The notes: a model not told the origin generated them from the sequence alone. A DNA stretch of 64,000 nucleotides from Muribaculaceae bacterium (GCA_017505535.1 JAFVPD010000014.1:1-64000); one strand, 5' to 3'. Counted from the stretch's first letter, positions 8,424 through 17,899 are shown. Numbers and translations are program-made.

Positions 8424-9887
8424 ATGAGCGTATCAACGAGTGACATAAAGCAGAAGGCTGTAAAGGGAATGTTGTGGAGCTTTATTGAAAGATTTGGCTC
8501 TCTACTGATTCTGTTTACCGCCAATGTAGTATTGGCACGAATGCTTACTCCCGACGATTTTGGCCTTGTTGGAATCTTAATGGCATTTGTGATGATATCA
8601 CAGATGTTGATTGACGGAGGTCTTGGGAATGCGTTGATTCAGCGACAAAAAATTACGACAGTCGATTGTTCCACAGTATTTTATACCAATTTGGCTGTGG
8701 CGTTGGTGTGTTATGCTGCACTATATTTTGGCGCCGAATCAATATCCTCATTCTATAACGAGCCAATGTTGTCCGAGCTTATAAAAGTTCTTGGCGCAGT
8801 TGTTGTGATAGATGCGTTTGGAGCGGTGCAGAATAACCTTTTGATGAAAGAGGTTGATTTCAAGAAAATCACTATCGTAAAAGTGGGGGCAGCGTTGTTA
8901 TCGTCGGTGATAGCTATTGTTGCCGCTATATGTGGAATGGGAGTATGGAGCTTGGTAGTACAATATGTGGTGAATAGTGTGGTTAAAAGTTCACTATTGT
9001 GGTTGTTATCGTCATGGCGCCCAATCCTCACATTCAGCAAGACCTCATTTAATACGTTGTTTAAATATGGCTCAAAGTTGTTGCTTGCCAATTTGCTAAG
9101 TGAAGCCTATCGCAATTTATTGGTACTGATATTTGGTAAATTTTTTGCAAAGGCCGAAGTTGGGTATTATTCCCAAGCCAAACATTTGCAAGATGTGCCA
9201 GTAACGTCGATAATGACAATTGTAAATCAAGTGACATTCCCAATCTTCTCAAAATTACAAGAAGATAAAGAGCAGCTAAAACGAGGACTAAGTCGAAGTG
9301 TGAAAATTTTGACATTCTTGAATTTTCCCTTGATGATGGGTCTTGTGATAATGGCCGAGCCAATCTTTAGGTTGTTGTTTGGAGAACAATGGATTCCATC
9401 TGTGCCCTATTTCCAATGGTTGTGTGGCGGTTTTGGATTCCTTTTAGTAGTCCACAATACCAATATAAATGCGATTAAGGCAGTAGGAAAAAGTGGAATA
9501 GTATTATATCTTGAAATCATAAAGAAACTTCTCGGCTTAGGGTTAATCATGGCCTTTATATACATGGGCTATGGTGCAATCAGTATAATGTGGGCTTTGG
9601 CAATAAATTCGTTTATCGAGTTTTTCTTGAATGGATATTTTACAGGAAAATATACCGGATATGGAATTCTCAGCCAATTGCGAGATATGTTGCCCAATTT
9701 AATGGTAACAGCAATTGCATCGGCTGTGGCTTATTCGCTCACATTAATAGATATTCATTACTTGTTGTTGCTCGTAGCGCAAGCAATAAGCTTCGTTGGG
9801 GTGTATTTGATAGTGATGAAAGTCGCCAGAGTTGAAATATTTGAGTATCTTGTGGTTGAATTAAAAACAAAATTCAAGAAAAAATGA
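8424..9887 (+). CDS. Lipopolysaccharide/capsule repeat-unit flippase (Wzx/WzxC-like)
   Basis: This integral membrane protein of 487 residues belongs to the MATE-like polysaccharide exporter group. Its N-terminus (KGMLWSFIERFGSLLILFTA, then ARMLTPDDFGLVGILMAF) is characteristic of WzxC-type flippases. It should move undecaprenyl-linked repeat units across the cytoplasmic membrane for the Wzy-like polymerase. The ATG at 8424 is preferred to a TTG directly before it. It lies 6 bp after the dehydrogenase and overlaps the next gene by four bases (ATGA), so translation of the two is likely coupled. Confidence 0.9.
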   Translation: MSVSTSDIKQKAVKGMLWSFIERFGSLLILFTANVVLARMLTPDDFGLVGILMAFVMISQMLIDGGLGNALIQRQKITTVDCSTVFYTNLAVALVCYAALYFGAESISSFYNEPMLSELIKVLGAVVVIDAFGAVQNNLLMKEVDFKKITIVKVGAALLSSVIAIVAAICGMGVWSLVVQYVVNSVVKSSLLWLLSSWRPILTFSKTSFNTLFKYGSKLLLANLLSEAYRNLLVLIFGKFFAKAEVGYYSQAKHLQDVPVTSIMTIVNQVTFPIFSKLQEDKEQLKRGLSRSVKILTFLNFPLMMGLVIMAEPIFRLLFGEQWIPSVPYFQWLCGGFGFLLVVHNTNINAIKAVGKSGIVLYLEIIKKLLGLGLIMAFIYMGYGAISIMWALAINSFIEFFLNGYFTGKYTGYGILSQLRDMLPNLMVTAIASAVAYSLTLIDIHYLLLLVAQAISFVGVYLIVMKVARVEIFEYLVVELKTKFKKK

Positions 9888-11101
9888 AAAAAATAGCGAA
9901 AGCGATATTGCGTCCCCCTTATGCCTATGTTAGATATCTTTATTTAAGATACATCAAACAGGGATTCTATACTCCTGCAGAGGTGGTGTCACAAGAATTG
10001 AATTTGGGAGCAGTCTCAGATTTTCCTATGTCGTATTTTGGCTATTACAACGTTTCTCCGGAGAATCACAAAGGACAAGTGCTTTATTGTGTACCTACGG
10101 GCAATGCAAAGGTGTCGCTTTATTATCGTGATGCAGACGGTGAACATGAAATAGGAGAGACCAAGGCCTATAATTTGCAACAAGGATGTATGTCACAATG
10201 GGGATATACCAATCCTAATCGTGCATATTATAATCGGTATAATCAATCCACTGATAAATATGAGGGAGTGGTTTATGATGCTGATGCCCAAATGGAAATT
10301 GACACATTGCCCATGCCCATCTATGCATTATCAAAGCAAGAGGATTATGCGTTGTCGTTGAATTTTGATCGCTTGGCCTTGATGCGTCCCGATTATGGAT
10401 ATTTTTGTCATAAAAACATTGTTTTGCCAGAGAATGATAATGACGGAATATGGCATATAGATGTGGCAACAAAAGAGGTGAAATTGATTATTACCTTGCA
10501 ACAATTGATAGATCTCAAGCCTGTTGAGTCAATGGAAGGAGCTCAACATAAAGTTAATCACATTGATATTTCGCCCGATGGCAAGCGCTTTATGTTCCTT
10601 CATCGTTGGGTTGGCCCCAAAGGCCGATTTATGCGCCTGATTACAGCTAATGCTGATGGCTCGGAAATGTATATTCTCAACGGCGATAAGATGACGTCCC
10701 ACTCCTATTGGGTTGATGAGAAGCGGATTGTGTCGTTTTGCCACACGCCCGAAACCGGTGATGCTTATGTAATGTTTGAGGATAAGACCGATAATCGCAA
10801 ATTGTTGTCGTCAAAGCTTCCCAAAACCGATGGACACCCATCTACAATTAACAATGGGGAATGGCTGGTGACTGATAGTTATCCCGGTCATGATGCAATG
10901 TCGCGATTGTATCTTTATAATATAAAAACTGATGATCTTGTTTGTCTTGGTCGTTTCTATCAACCATTGAAGTATAAAGGTCCCGGACGTATTGACTTGC
11001 ACCCCAAATGGAACATGCAAGGGACAAGGGTTTATTTTGAGTCGGGACACGATGGTAAGCGCCGTCTATATTCAATTAATGTTGAACCATTGCTTAAATA
11101 G
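9884..11101 (+). CDS. Beta-propeller-like protein of the polysaccharide locus, function unknown
   Basis: I do not recognise a specific family for these 405 residues. No signal peptide or clear membrane segment is visible; the start is basic and aromatic (KKIAKAILRPPYAYVRYLYL), as in amphipathic peripheral membrane anchors. The body has repeated TolB/WD40-like blades, for example HIDISPDGKRFMFLHR, ITANADGSEMYIL and LHPKWNMQGTRVYFES, which suggest a six- to seven-bladed propeller. TolB-like oligogalacturonate lyases and bacterial WD40-like proteins share this appearance. It overlaps the flippase by four bases and precedes a glycosyltransferase by 9 bp, so it is part of the operon. It could be a cytoplasmic sugar-binding or scaffold protein, or a lyase-like enzyme; nothing decides between these. 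Confidence 0.6.
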   Translation: MKKIAKAILRPPYAYVRYLYLRYIKQGFYTPAEVVSQELNLGAVSDFPMSYFGYYNVSPENHKGQVLYCVPTGNAKVSLYYRDADGEHEIGETKAYNLQQGCMSQWGYTNPNRAYYNRYNQSTDKYEGVVYDADAQMEIDTLPMPIYALSKQEDYALSLNFDRLALMRPDYGYFCHKNIVLPENDNDGIWHIDVATKEVKLIITLQQLIDLKPVESMEGAQHKVNHIDISPDGKRFMFLHRWVGPKGRFMRLITANADGSEMYILNGDKMTSHSYWVDEKRIVSFCHTPETGDAYVMFEDKTDNRKLLSSKLPKTDGHPSTINNGEWLVTDSYPGHDAMSRLYLYNIKTDDLVCLGRFYQPLKYKGPGRIDLHPKWNMQGTRVYFESGHDGKRRLYSINVEPLLK

Positions 11102-11110
11102 TATTGTAAG

Positions 11111-12181
11111 ATGAATATACTTATAATTGGTCAAGGTCAATATGGGTACAAAGCCGGATGTTATCATTATACAAAACATCTTACATCATTGGGGCATAAA
11201 GTAGTTTTTTTATGCAATGATTATCATCTGAAAAAAGTCGAAGTCCCCAATGTAAAAGTTATATATGTTGATGAGCCAAATAGCATAAAATGGCGTCTAA
11301 GGTTTTCAAAGTTGATTAGGCCAATTTTGAAAGAATATAAGATAGATGTGGTTCTTTTTGAATATTATAAAGGTTGTTTCTTGAATGCACATTTGTTTGG
11401 TAAAACTCCTGCTCTATTGGACGTGAGAACCGGCGATGTTGCAAAAAATAAATTCAAAAGGAGGTTCTTCAATTGGTTAATCAAATTTGAGTCGTTTTTC
11501 TTTACCCGTACTATAACGTTGTCAGAATCGTTAGCCAAAAAACTTAAATTTAAGGAAGGCTCTTATGATATTGTGACCTTGGGGTCAGATATATTTGATG
11601 ATAGCCCAAAACAATATGATGACATAAATCTGTTATATGTAGGGACTTTAAAGCAAAGAGATATCCATAAAACGGTTCAAGGATTGGCTAAATTTATGAA
11701 AGGACGTCCACAAGCAAAATGCCATTATGATATCATTGGTTTTGGAACACCCGAGGAAGAGTCGCATATAGGCGATTTAATCAAAGAGCATAATTTGGAG
11801 GGAATTGTAGAGTTCCATGGCCGTATTAATTACGAATTCCTTAAACCCTATTTTGAACGTGCAAATGTTGGTGTTGGATTTGTTCCGATGACACCATACT
11901 ATGATTGTCAACCTTCAACAAAAATATATGAGTATGTATTGTCGGGATTATATTGTATAGCGACAAATACTTATGAGAATAAATTGACAGTGGATTCACG
12001 CAATGGAGTGTTGTGTGATGATAGTGCCGATTCATTTGCATCGGCGTTAATACGCTACTATGATTCTGATAGGACAAAATTGAATTCAGAAGAGATAAGA
12101 GAATCAATGAGCCGATATTTGTGGGCAAATGTAATTTCGGAACAATTGTTGCCGGCATTTGAGCGTGCATGCCATAAATAG
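11111..12181 (+). CDS. GT4-type (GT-B fold) glycosyltransferase
   Basis: This probable cytoplasmic glycosyltransferase has 356 residues. It begins with a Rossmann strand and a glycine-rich loop (MNILIIGQGQYGYKAG). The C-terminal half has the donor-binding pattern of family 4: a YVGTLKQRDIHKTV segment, later VGFVPMTPYYDCQPSTKIYEYV, where the glutamate of STKIYEY matches the E-x7-E region, and then LSGLYCIATN. It presumably adds one sugar of the repeat unit on the lipid carrier. A terminator is absent before the next gene (20-bp gap), so they are co-transcribed. Donor and linkage are unknown. Confidence 0.8.
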   Translation: MNILIIGQGQYGYKAGCYHYTKHLTSLGHKVVFLCNDYHLKKVEVPNVKVIYVDEPNSIKWRLRFSKLIRPILKEYKIDVVLFEYYKGCFLNAHLFGKTPALLDVRTGDVAKNKFKRRFFNWLIKFESFFFTRTITLSESLAKKLKFKEGSYDIVTLGSDIFDDSPKQYDDINLLYVGTLKQRDIHKTVQGLAKFMKGRPQAKCHYDIIGFGTPEEESHIGDLIKEHNLEGIVEFHGRINYEFLKPYFERANVGVGFVPMTPYYDCQPSTKIYEYVLSGLYCIATNTYENKLTVDSRNGVLCDDSADSFASALIRYYDSDRTKLNSEEIRESMSRYLWANVISEQLLPAFERACHK

Positions 12182-12201
12182 GTTTAAAAACAAGAGGGAA
12201 T

Positions 12202-13395
12202 ATGAAAAGGATATTACTTGTAAGCAAATTCTATTATACACGAGGCGGCGCCGAAGTTGTGGCCATAAATATGGCTAACGATCTTGCAAAGCGAGGCTAT
12301 GAGATAGGAGTATTTACGATGGACTATCCTCAAAATCTATCCCCTGCAAATTTCTATACAGCTTCGCAGGTTGATTTCTCCGGAGGATTAATTGATAAGT
12401 TAAAATTTGCGATGCGCACAATGGGCTACAATGGCATAAAATCGTCGTTTAAAAGGGCTTTGCAAGAATTTAAACCCGATATAGTGCATCTTCACAATGT
12501 GCATTCCTATCTATCGCCTGTTGTAGTGAAACTTGCAAAAGAGTTTGGTTGTAAAGTTGTGTGGACTTTACATGACCTTAAGTTGGCTTGTCCGTCTTAT
12601 AGTTGCTTGAATAGAGGCCGAATATGTGAAAAATGCTTCACGTCAAAGATAAATGTAGTAAAAGAGCGTTGTTTTAAAGAAAACTTGCCTGCGAGCGTAT
12701 TGGCCTATTTTGAAGCAGTAAAGTGGAATGTCAAGAAACTTCAACGATATGTTGATTACTTTGTTTGCCCAAGTGCTTTTATCAAGCGTCAGATGTTAAA
12801 AGCCGGCTTGCAAGAGGAAAAATTGAAGGTGGTTTGCAATTTTGTCGACCCTATAAAACTTGACCAATTAAAGAGAGCGGAAATTCCCGATACGAGAGAT
12901 GATTTTTATGTATATGTAGGGCGTCTGTCGGAAGAAAAGGGTGTGGCAACATTGCTCAAGGCAGCAAAAGATTTGCCTTACAAACTAAAGCTCGTGGGAG
13001 GTGGACATTTGTATGACGGTTTTATTGCCGAATATGGCAACTGCGATAATATTGAATTCATGGGGCATCAGCCGGCCGAGAAGGTTGCCGAAATATTGTT
13101 GTCGGCCAAATGTCTTGTTTTGCCTTCGGAATGTTATGAAAACAACCCGTTGAGTGTAATAGAGGCCTTATGTGCCGGTATTCCCATTGTGGGTGCAAAT
13201 ATTGGTGGCATACCCGAATTGATTGATGCTGAATGGGGTGAAACATTTGAGTCGGGAAATGTGGAAGATATGCAACAAGCAATTACTCGTGTAATGGCTA
13301 AAGAAAAATACGATTATAAGAGTATCGCAAAACGTTCGCAAGAACGCTTCTCGTTTGAATTACATTTTAAGCAACTTAAAGAATTGTATAGATGA
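12202..13395 (+). CDS. GT4 glycosyltransferase
   Basis: This family 4 retaining glycosyltransferase of 397 residues has a GT-B fold. The N-terminal acceptor domain includes a glycine loop (YTRGGAEVVAINMANDL) and the DIVHLHNVHSYLSP segment. A short cysteine cluster (about 128-150: ACPSYSC, ICEKCF) is seen in some relatives, where a metal-binding role is only suspected. The C-terminal donor domain has YVGRLSEEKGV and the E-x7-E region ECYENNPLSVIEALCAGIP, followed by GGIPELI. It probably extends the repeat unit in the cytoplasm. It overlaps the next gene by four bases. Confidence 0.88.
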   Translation: MKRILLVSKFYYTRGGAEVVAINMANDLAKRGYEIGVFTMDYPQNLSPANFYTASQVDFSGGLIDKLKFAMRTMGYNGIKSSFKRALQEFKPDIVHLHNVHSYLSPVVVKLAKEFGCKVVWTLHDLKLACPSYSCLNRGRICEKCFTSKINVVKERCFKENLPASVLAYFEAVKWNVKKLQRYVDYFVCPSAFIKRQMLKAGLQEEKLKVVCNFVDPIKLDQLKRAEIPDTRDDFYVYVGRLSEEKGVATLLKAAKDLPYKLKLVGGGHLYDGFIAEYGNCDNIEFMGHQPAEKVAEILLSAKCLVLPSECYENNPLSVIEALCAGIPIVGANIGGIPELIDAEWGETFESGNVEDMQQAITRVMAKEKYDYKSIAKRSQERFSFELHFKQLKELYR

Positions 13396-14477
13396 GAATC
13401 GTAGTTATTGGCACTCGAGGTATTCCCAATATATTGGGCGGAGTAGAAACGCATTGTGAGGAGTTGTATCCACGCATTGCGGCGTTGGGACATGATGTGA
13501 CAATAATACGTCGCACTCCATATATAGAGGACAATAATCGCATTAGTGAATATCAAGGGGTGAAACTGATAGATGTTTATGCTCCGCGTAAAAAGAGCAT
13601 AGAGGCTATTATTCACACTTTTTTGGCTATTATTAAAGCTAAGAAACTCAAGCCCGATGTTTTACATGTTCATGCGATAGGTCCGGCAATAATGATTCCA
13701 TTTGCACGATTGCTTGGCTTGAAGGTTGTTATGACTAATCATGGACCTGATTATGATCGCCAAAAATGGGGAAAATTGGCTAAGACAGTTCTTAAAACCG
13801 GAGAACGATTGGGCACAAAGTTCAGTAATCAGGTGATAGTGATATCAACTGTTATAGCTAATATTTTGAAATCAAATTATGGTCGAGAGAATACTCATTT
13901 GATTTATAATGGGGTGAACATACCATGTAAATCAACATCTACCGATTATATTGAGTCGTTGGGTATTATTCCGGGTAAATACATTTTGGCAATCGGTCGC
14001 TTTGTGAAGGAGAAAGGTTTCCATGATTTGATTGAAGCTTATGGAAAACTGAAGCATGGAGGATTTCAGCTCGTAATAGCCGGTGATGCAGACCATGAAG
14101 ATGATTATTCGATGCAACTAAAGAAACAAGCTCGAGATGCCGGCGTGATTCTTACAGGGTTTATAAAAGGAGAGCGACTAAACCAAGTGATGTCAAATGC
14201 AGCATTATTTGCGCTCCCATCTTATCACGAGGGCTTGCCTATCGCACTATTGGAGGCTATGAGCTATAATCTTGATGTAGTGGTAAGTAATATTCCTTCA
14301 ACAAATTTATCGTGTCTTGAAAAGTCGGATTTTTATAAAGTCGGAGATAGTGATGAATTGGCTTCGCTTATTGAACGAAAGCTTGAAAATTTGGCCACAC
14401 CTCGTCAATATAATCTTGCCGACTATGATTGGGACAAGATTGCTCCTCAAACGGTAGAGGTGTATAAGCTTATGTAA
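13392..14477 (+). CDS. GT4 glycosyltransferase with DUF1972-type N-terminus
   Basis: This glycosyltransferase of 361 residues opens with MRIVVIGTRGIPNILGGVET, the signature of the DUF1972 group of family 4 enzymes, many of which are annotated as rhamnosyl- or galactosyltransferases. The C-terminal donor domain shows AIGRFVKEKGFHDLI and the E-x7-E region YHEGLPIALLEAMSYN. It is the last gene of the polysaccharide operon and ends 1 bp from the stop of the convergent sensor kinase, with no terminator visible between them. No initiating phosphoglycosyltransferase is seen in the window, so the first sugar is presumably added by an enzyme encoded elsewhere. Confidence 0.88.
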   Translation: MRIVVIGTRGIPNILGGVETHCEELYPRIAALGHDVTIIRRTPYIEDNNRISEYQGVKLIDVYAPRKKSIEAIIHTFLAIIKAKKLKPDVLHVHAIGPAIMIPFARLLGLKVVMTNHGPDYDRQKWGKLAKTVLKTGERLGTKFSNQVIVISTVIANILKSNYGRENTHLIYNGVNIPCKSTSTDYIESLGIIPGKYILAIGRFVKEKGFHDLIEAYGKLKHGGFQLVIAGDADHEDDYSMQLKKQARDAGVILTGFIKGERLNQVMSNAALFALPSYHEGLPIALLEAMSYNLDVVVSNIPSTNLSCLEKSDFYKVGDSDELASLIERKLENLATPRQYNLADYDWDKIAPQTVEVYKLM

Positions 14478-14478
14478 C

Positions 14479-15975
14479 TTAGTGCGTTATCTCTGCTTTT
14501 GGCTTGGAGGTATGTTGCTGAAGGCATGGTAGTGTGAAGGTGAATTCGAGGCCGCCTTGCGGGCGGTTCCTGACTGTGATTTCTCCGCCGTGAGTGGTAA
14601 TTGTGTTTTTTACGATTGGAAGTCCAAGCCCGGTGCCTCCGGCTTTGCGTGAACGTCCGGTGTCGATGCGGTAAAATCGATCAAACAGATGGGGAATGTG
14701 CTCGTTGGGAACTCCTATCCCGTTGTCGTAGAAAGTAAAAGTGTGGAATTGAGGCGTTGATTCAACAAGGTAAATGCCCATTTCGGTCCCTGAAGAATAG
14801 GCTATGGCGTTTCGTACGAGGTTGAGTATGACGTCATTAAGTAGGTTGTAGTTGGCGGAGACATGGCAATCGATGGGAATGTCATATTTAAACGTTAAAT
14901 TATTTCCCGGAATGGTCTTGATGTCATTGTCAATTGAGAAGATCAGATCGTGGAAATTGACATCTTGAAGTGGAATTAGATTGTGTCCTTCGTCAAGTCT
15001 TGTGAGAGTAGAGATGTCGTTTAGTAGAACCGTGAGTCGTTGTACGTGTTGAAAAGCTTTGGAAAGGAAAGACCTGATTGTATCTTGCGGCATTTGAGTG
15101 TCGCTAAGGATTGTCTCGATGTAGCCTTTAATTATTCCGATAGGGGTTTTTAATTCATGGTTGAGATTGTTTGTGAGTTGGCGCTTAATTTGCATTTTTT
15201 CTTCAATAGCGAGCATTGCAATCTCGTGCTCTTTCTTGCTTTGATTTATGGCATTGACTTTCTCGTTGTATAGATGTGTTATTTGTCGAGAAATTTCGCC
15301 TAATTCATCGTTTGGGAATTGGTCGGCGCTTATTTCTATAGGCGAGTTGCCGCTTGCGCTAATTGCAAATTTGTTTAGGAGTTTAATGTTGCGCCCAAGG
15401 TGTCGGCTTGCGTAGAAAGCTATAACAATAGTGACAACTACTAATGAGAAGATTACAATCCACATGCTTGGCTCAGAGGCGATCGCTTCGAAAATGGTTA
15501 ACTCATAGGGGATTGCTGTGTGTACAAAAATTTTACCGTCGTCGCTCTTTGTTGCCGAGTAAAGATAGATAGCGTCGGGGTCGTAATGGCTATATCGTGT
15601 AGCAGTGCCATATCCTGTGAGTTCGGCTTGTCGCCGTTCAACGCTTTTCTTGTCAGGGTCAATGCTGTTTTGCTTGATTGGGTTTCCGATGTAGTGCAAT
15701 AAACATCCATTACGGTCATAGATGGAAACGTTCACGTTGGAATCGTCAAAGTATTGATTGAGAAACGACATGAAAGGAGATAGGTCGGTTTCTCTTTCGT
15801 AGGCCGTGATGATGCGCTCAGAAATGAGCGAAAGTTGTTGCATCATGGCATCGGTGCGATAGGATTTCTCTCGTTTATACTGAAAGAAAACGAGCGTGGC
15901 AATGATGAAACAAAGGATTGTTACCAGAGGGAAGAATAGTTTCCACTGGTAGTTAGACAATTTCTTTGAACCCAT
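14479..15975 (-). CDS. Sensor histidine kinase, two-component system
   Basis: This membrane-bound histidine kinase of 498 residues probably phosphorylates the response regulator encoded just before it. Membrane segments at about 13-32 and 171-189 enclose a periplasmic sensor domain of about 135 residues, followed by a HAMP linker. The phosphoacceptor is His273 in NNLNHELKTPIGII. The ATPase domain shows the N box (NLVRNAIAYSSG), G1 (FYDNGIGVPNEH), an F box (LFDRFYRID) and G2 (GGTGLGLPIVKN). All catalytic motifs are intact. It overlaps the regulator by 23 bases, so the pair is one operon. The signal is unknown. The organisation resembles PhoR/ResE-type kinases. Confidence 0.92.
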   Translation of the reverse strand: MGSKKLSNYQWKLFFPLVTILCFIIATLVFFQYKREKSYRTDAMMQQLSLISERIITAYERETDLSPFMSFLNQYFDDSNVNVSIYDRNGCLLHYIGNPIKQNSIDPDKKSVERRQAELTGYGTATRYSHYDPDAIYLYSATKSDDGKIFVHTAIPYELTIFEAIASEPSMWIVIFSLVVVTIVIAFYASRHLGRNIKLLNKFAISASGNSPIEISADQFPNDELGEISRQITHLYNEKVNAINQSKKEHEIAMLAIEEKMQIKRQLTNNLNHELKTPIGIIKGYIETILSDTQMPQDTIRSFLSKAFQHVQRLTVLLNDISTLTRLDEGHNLIPLQDVNFHDLIFSIDNDIKTIPGNNLTFKYDIPIDCHVSANYNLLNDVILNLVRNAIAYSSGTEMGIYLVESTPQFHTFTFYDNGIGVPNEHIPHLFDRFYRIDTGRSRKAGGTGLGLPIVKNTITTHGGEITVRNRPQGGLEFTFTLPCLQQHTSKPKAEITH

Positions 15976-16663
15976 ATCCGTATCCTGTGCGAGTTACGAT
16001 GTTGTTGCCGTATTCGCCAATTTTTTTTCTGAGTCGTGTAACGTTGGTGTCGATTGCTCGAGCAGTAACCACTACCTCGTTGGCCCATACGGCTTTGATG
16101 ATTTCATCACGACGGTAAATGCGATTGCGATGGGTGAGGAAAAACAACAATAGGTCCATTTCGGTGCGAGTTAGACTCATGGGCTCGCCATTAACATAAC
16201 ATATTTTCTCATTGCGATTTATTCGAAGGGTGCGGAATGTAATGTCGGGCTCGTAATTTGCTTTGGACATATTGTAGGCCCATTGTTGAGCAATGTGGCT
16301 ACGACGCAACACGGCTCTAACTCGAGCAAGCACTTCGCCTATGGAGAATGGTTTTGGAATGTAGTCGTCGGCTCCGATGTTTAGGCCCATAACTTTGTCG
16401 TCTTCATCGTTTAGTGCAGAACAGAAGATGATGGGGGTGTTTTCAGTTGTGGAAGAGTTTTTTAGACGTTTAGCAAAGTCAAAACCACTTAGTTTCTCCA
16501 TCATAATATCAACAATGAAGAGTGAATAAGTTGACAAGTCAAGCGTCAAGGCTTCTTCGGCGCTGAGGGCATATTCGGCCTCATAGCCCTCTTTTTCAAG
16601 ATTATATTTGAGAATCTCACAAATAGATTCTTCGTCGTCTATAACAAGTATTCTGATTCTCAT
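15953..16663 (-). CDS. OmpR/PhoB-family response regulator
   Basis: This DNA-binding response regulator has 236 residues. The receiver domain (1-120) has the acidic pair at 9-10, the phosphorylation site Asp52 in LFIVDIMM, and the conserved Lys of YIPKPF. A winged-helix effector domain (about 135-234) ends with IDTNVTRLRKKIGEYG and TRTGYGYGF, the recognition helix and wing typical of OmpR/PhoB proteins. It is partnered with the downstream overlapping kinase. Targets are not evident; the neighbouring polysaccharide operon and apbE are only candidates by position. Confidence 0.93.
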   Translation of the reverse strand: MRIRILVIDDEESICEILKYNLEKEGYEAEYALSAEEALTLDLSTYSLFIVDIMMEKLSGFDFAKRLKNSSTTENTPIIFCSALNDEDDKVMGLNIGADDYIPKPFSIGEVLARVRAVLRRSHIAQQWAYNMSKANYEPDITFRTLRINRNEKICYVNGEPMSLTRTEMDLLLFFLTHRNRIYRRDEIIKAVWANEVVVTARAIDTNVTRLRKKIGEYGNNIVTRTGYGYGFKEIV

Positions 16664-16755
16664 GGGATATAGTTTAATTGTGGCGATAAAGTTACAAATA
16701 AGTGAAGAAATTAGGAGTTAAATAATATTAAATGGAGAACACTTGAAGTGTAAAA

Positions 16756-16785
16756 TTGTTCTAAGAGTATAATTACTATATTTGC
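16756..16785 (+). promoter_or_regulatory. Promoter of a candidate small RNA
   Basis: TTG (16756-16758), an 18-bp spacer and TATATTTGC (16777-16785) fit the Bacteroidetes promoter on the plus strand. No plus-strand gene follows for more than 1.2 kb, but an intrinsic terminator lies about 40-70 bp downstream. Confidence 0.5.
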
Positions 16786-16790
16786 ACTGT

Positions 16791-16860
16791 GTTTTCATGG
16801 TATTAGATTTAAGGTTAAGGGATTGTCGCGTGTCGTGATGACAGGCGGCTTTTCTTTTTT
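16791..16860 (+). ncRNA. Candidate small RNA with intrinsic terminator
   Basis: The predicted start is near 16791, from the promoter at 16756-16785. The transcript would end at a stem formed by 16825-16834 and 16840-16849 (ten positions, one G-G mismatch, one G-T pair, 5-nt loop), followed by TTTTCTTTTTT (16850-16860). The T-run is on the plus strand only, so this terminator does not serve the convergent apbE, whose stop codon overlaps its end. A transcript of about 70 nt without an open reading frame is implied. The family is not recognised. Confidence 0.5.
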
Positions 16861-17863
16861 ATAGACGCGAGGGGAACCCCTGCGTTGTGATTATTTCCCA
16901 ATGACGTGATTGGGTAGTGTCGGCGATGACAAAAAGAGCTTCAGTATCAGGCTCTTTTTGTATCATGAGTAATGCTTCTTGAGGGTTCATTGCCATGCAA
17001 GCAGTGGCAAAAGCATCGGCTCTCATAGCTGATGAGGAGATTATGGTAACGCTTAGAGTCTGAGTTTGAGATGGCATTCCGGAGTGTCGGTCAATCGTAT
17101 GTCCTATGGTTGAGTCGCCATTGTGCTTGAAATTACGATAGTTGCCCGAGGTGGCTATGCCACAATCAGAGGTCTCAATGATGGCCAGGTTGGAATGGCT
17201 CACAGTTGAGTCATTATTAACCGGGGCATCAATCATAATGTTCCAAGTTTTCCCTTGTCGATTTACTCCCGAAACGGCTATCTCCCCTCCGATTTCTATA
17301 AGGAAATTGTTGCAATGATTGCGTTTTAGCATGTTTGCGATGAGGTCGCAACCATATCCCTTAGCGATGGCACTGAAATTAAACTCGGTATTGGTGTGTT
17401 TTTTTATAATATGACCATTTTGGGAAATTGAACATTGGTCTATTCCGACAAATTGTAAAGCGCTGTCAATCATTTCTTTTGTGGGAATGAGAGACGTGTT
17501 GCGATACCCAAATCCCCACATGTTGATAATTGGGGATAACGTTGGGTCAAATGCACCTTCGCTTTTTTTGCTGATTTCTTGGGCCGTATAAAAAACTTGA
17601 CGGAACAAACTGTCGGTTTGAACAGATTGATTGCTGTTTATCAAGCTCACTGTTGAGGAGTCGCAAAAAGGAGATAGAGACATATCCACCATTTTCATTA
17701 TTGATATAATGGAGTCGTCTAATTGTATGTCACTCTCGTAGGTGATGTGAAAAGTGGTGCCCCAAGTAGAGCCTTGGCACAAACGGTAGCTCCTTTGCGA
17801 ATTGCACCCAACAATCAGCGATAACATTGATATGGCGAAAATAGCTAATCCGGAAATTTTCAT
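16859..17863 (-). CDS. apbE: FAD:protein FMN transferase (ApbE), lipoprotein
   Basis: This periplasm-facing lipoprotein of 334 residues attaches FMN to threonine residues of target flavoproteins, such as NqrB/NqrC or RnfG/RnfD. The lipobox is LSLIVGC (Cys20). The family motifs are present: GSTWGTTFHITYES near the N-terminus, FDPTLSPIINMWGFG (about 100-114), FNFSAIAKGYGCD (about 157-169), IEIGGEIAVSG (about 184-194), and the acidic metal-binding segment with the later SSSAMRADAFATACM. The length is normal. No flavoprotein target is encoded next to it. Its own promoter lies upstream on the minus strand. Confidence 0.93.
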   Translation of the reverse strand: MKISGLAIFAISMLSLIVGCNSQRSYRLCQGSTWGTTFHITYESDIQLDDSIISIMKMVDMSLSPFCDSSTVSLINSNQSVQTDSLFRQVFYTAQEISKKSEGAFDPTLSPIINMWGFGYRNTSLIPTKEMIDSALQFVGIDQCSISQNGHIIKKHTNTEFNFSAIAKGYGCDLIANMLKRNHCNNFLIEIGGEIAVSGVNRQGKTWNIMIDAPVNNDSTVSHSNLAIIETSDCGIATSGNYRNFKHNGDSTIGHTIDRHSGMPSQTQTLSVTIISSSAMRADAFATACMAMNPQEALLMIQKEPDTEALFVIADTTQSRHWEIITTQGFPSRL

Positions 17864-17899
17864 TTGATGAGTTTTATAGAAAAAATGAGTTTGTAGAAA

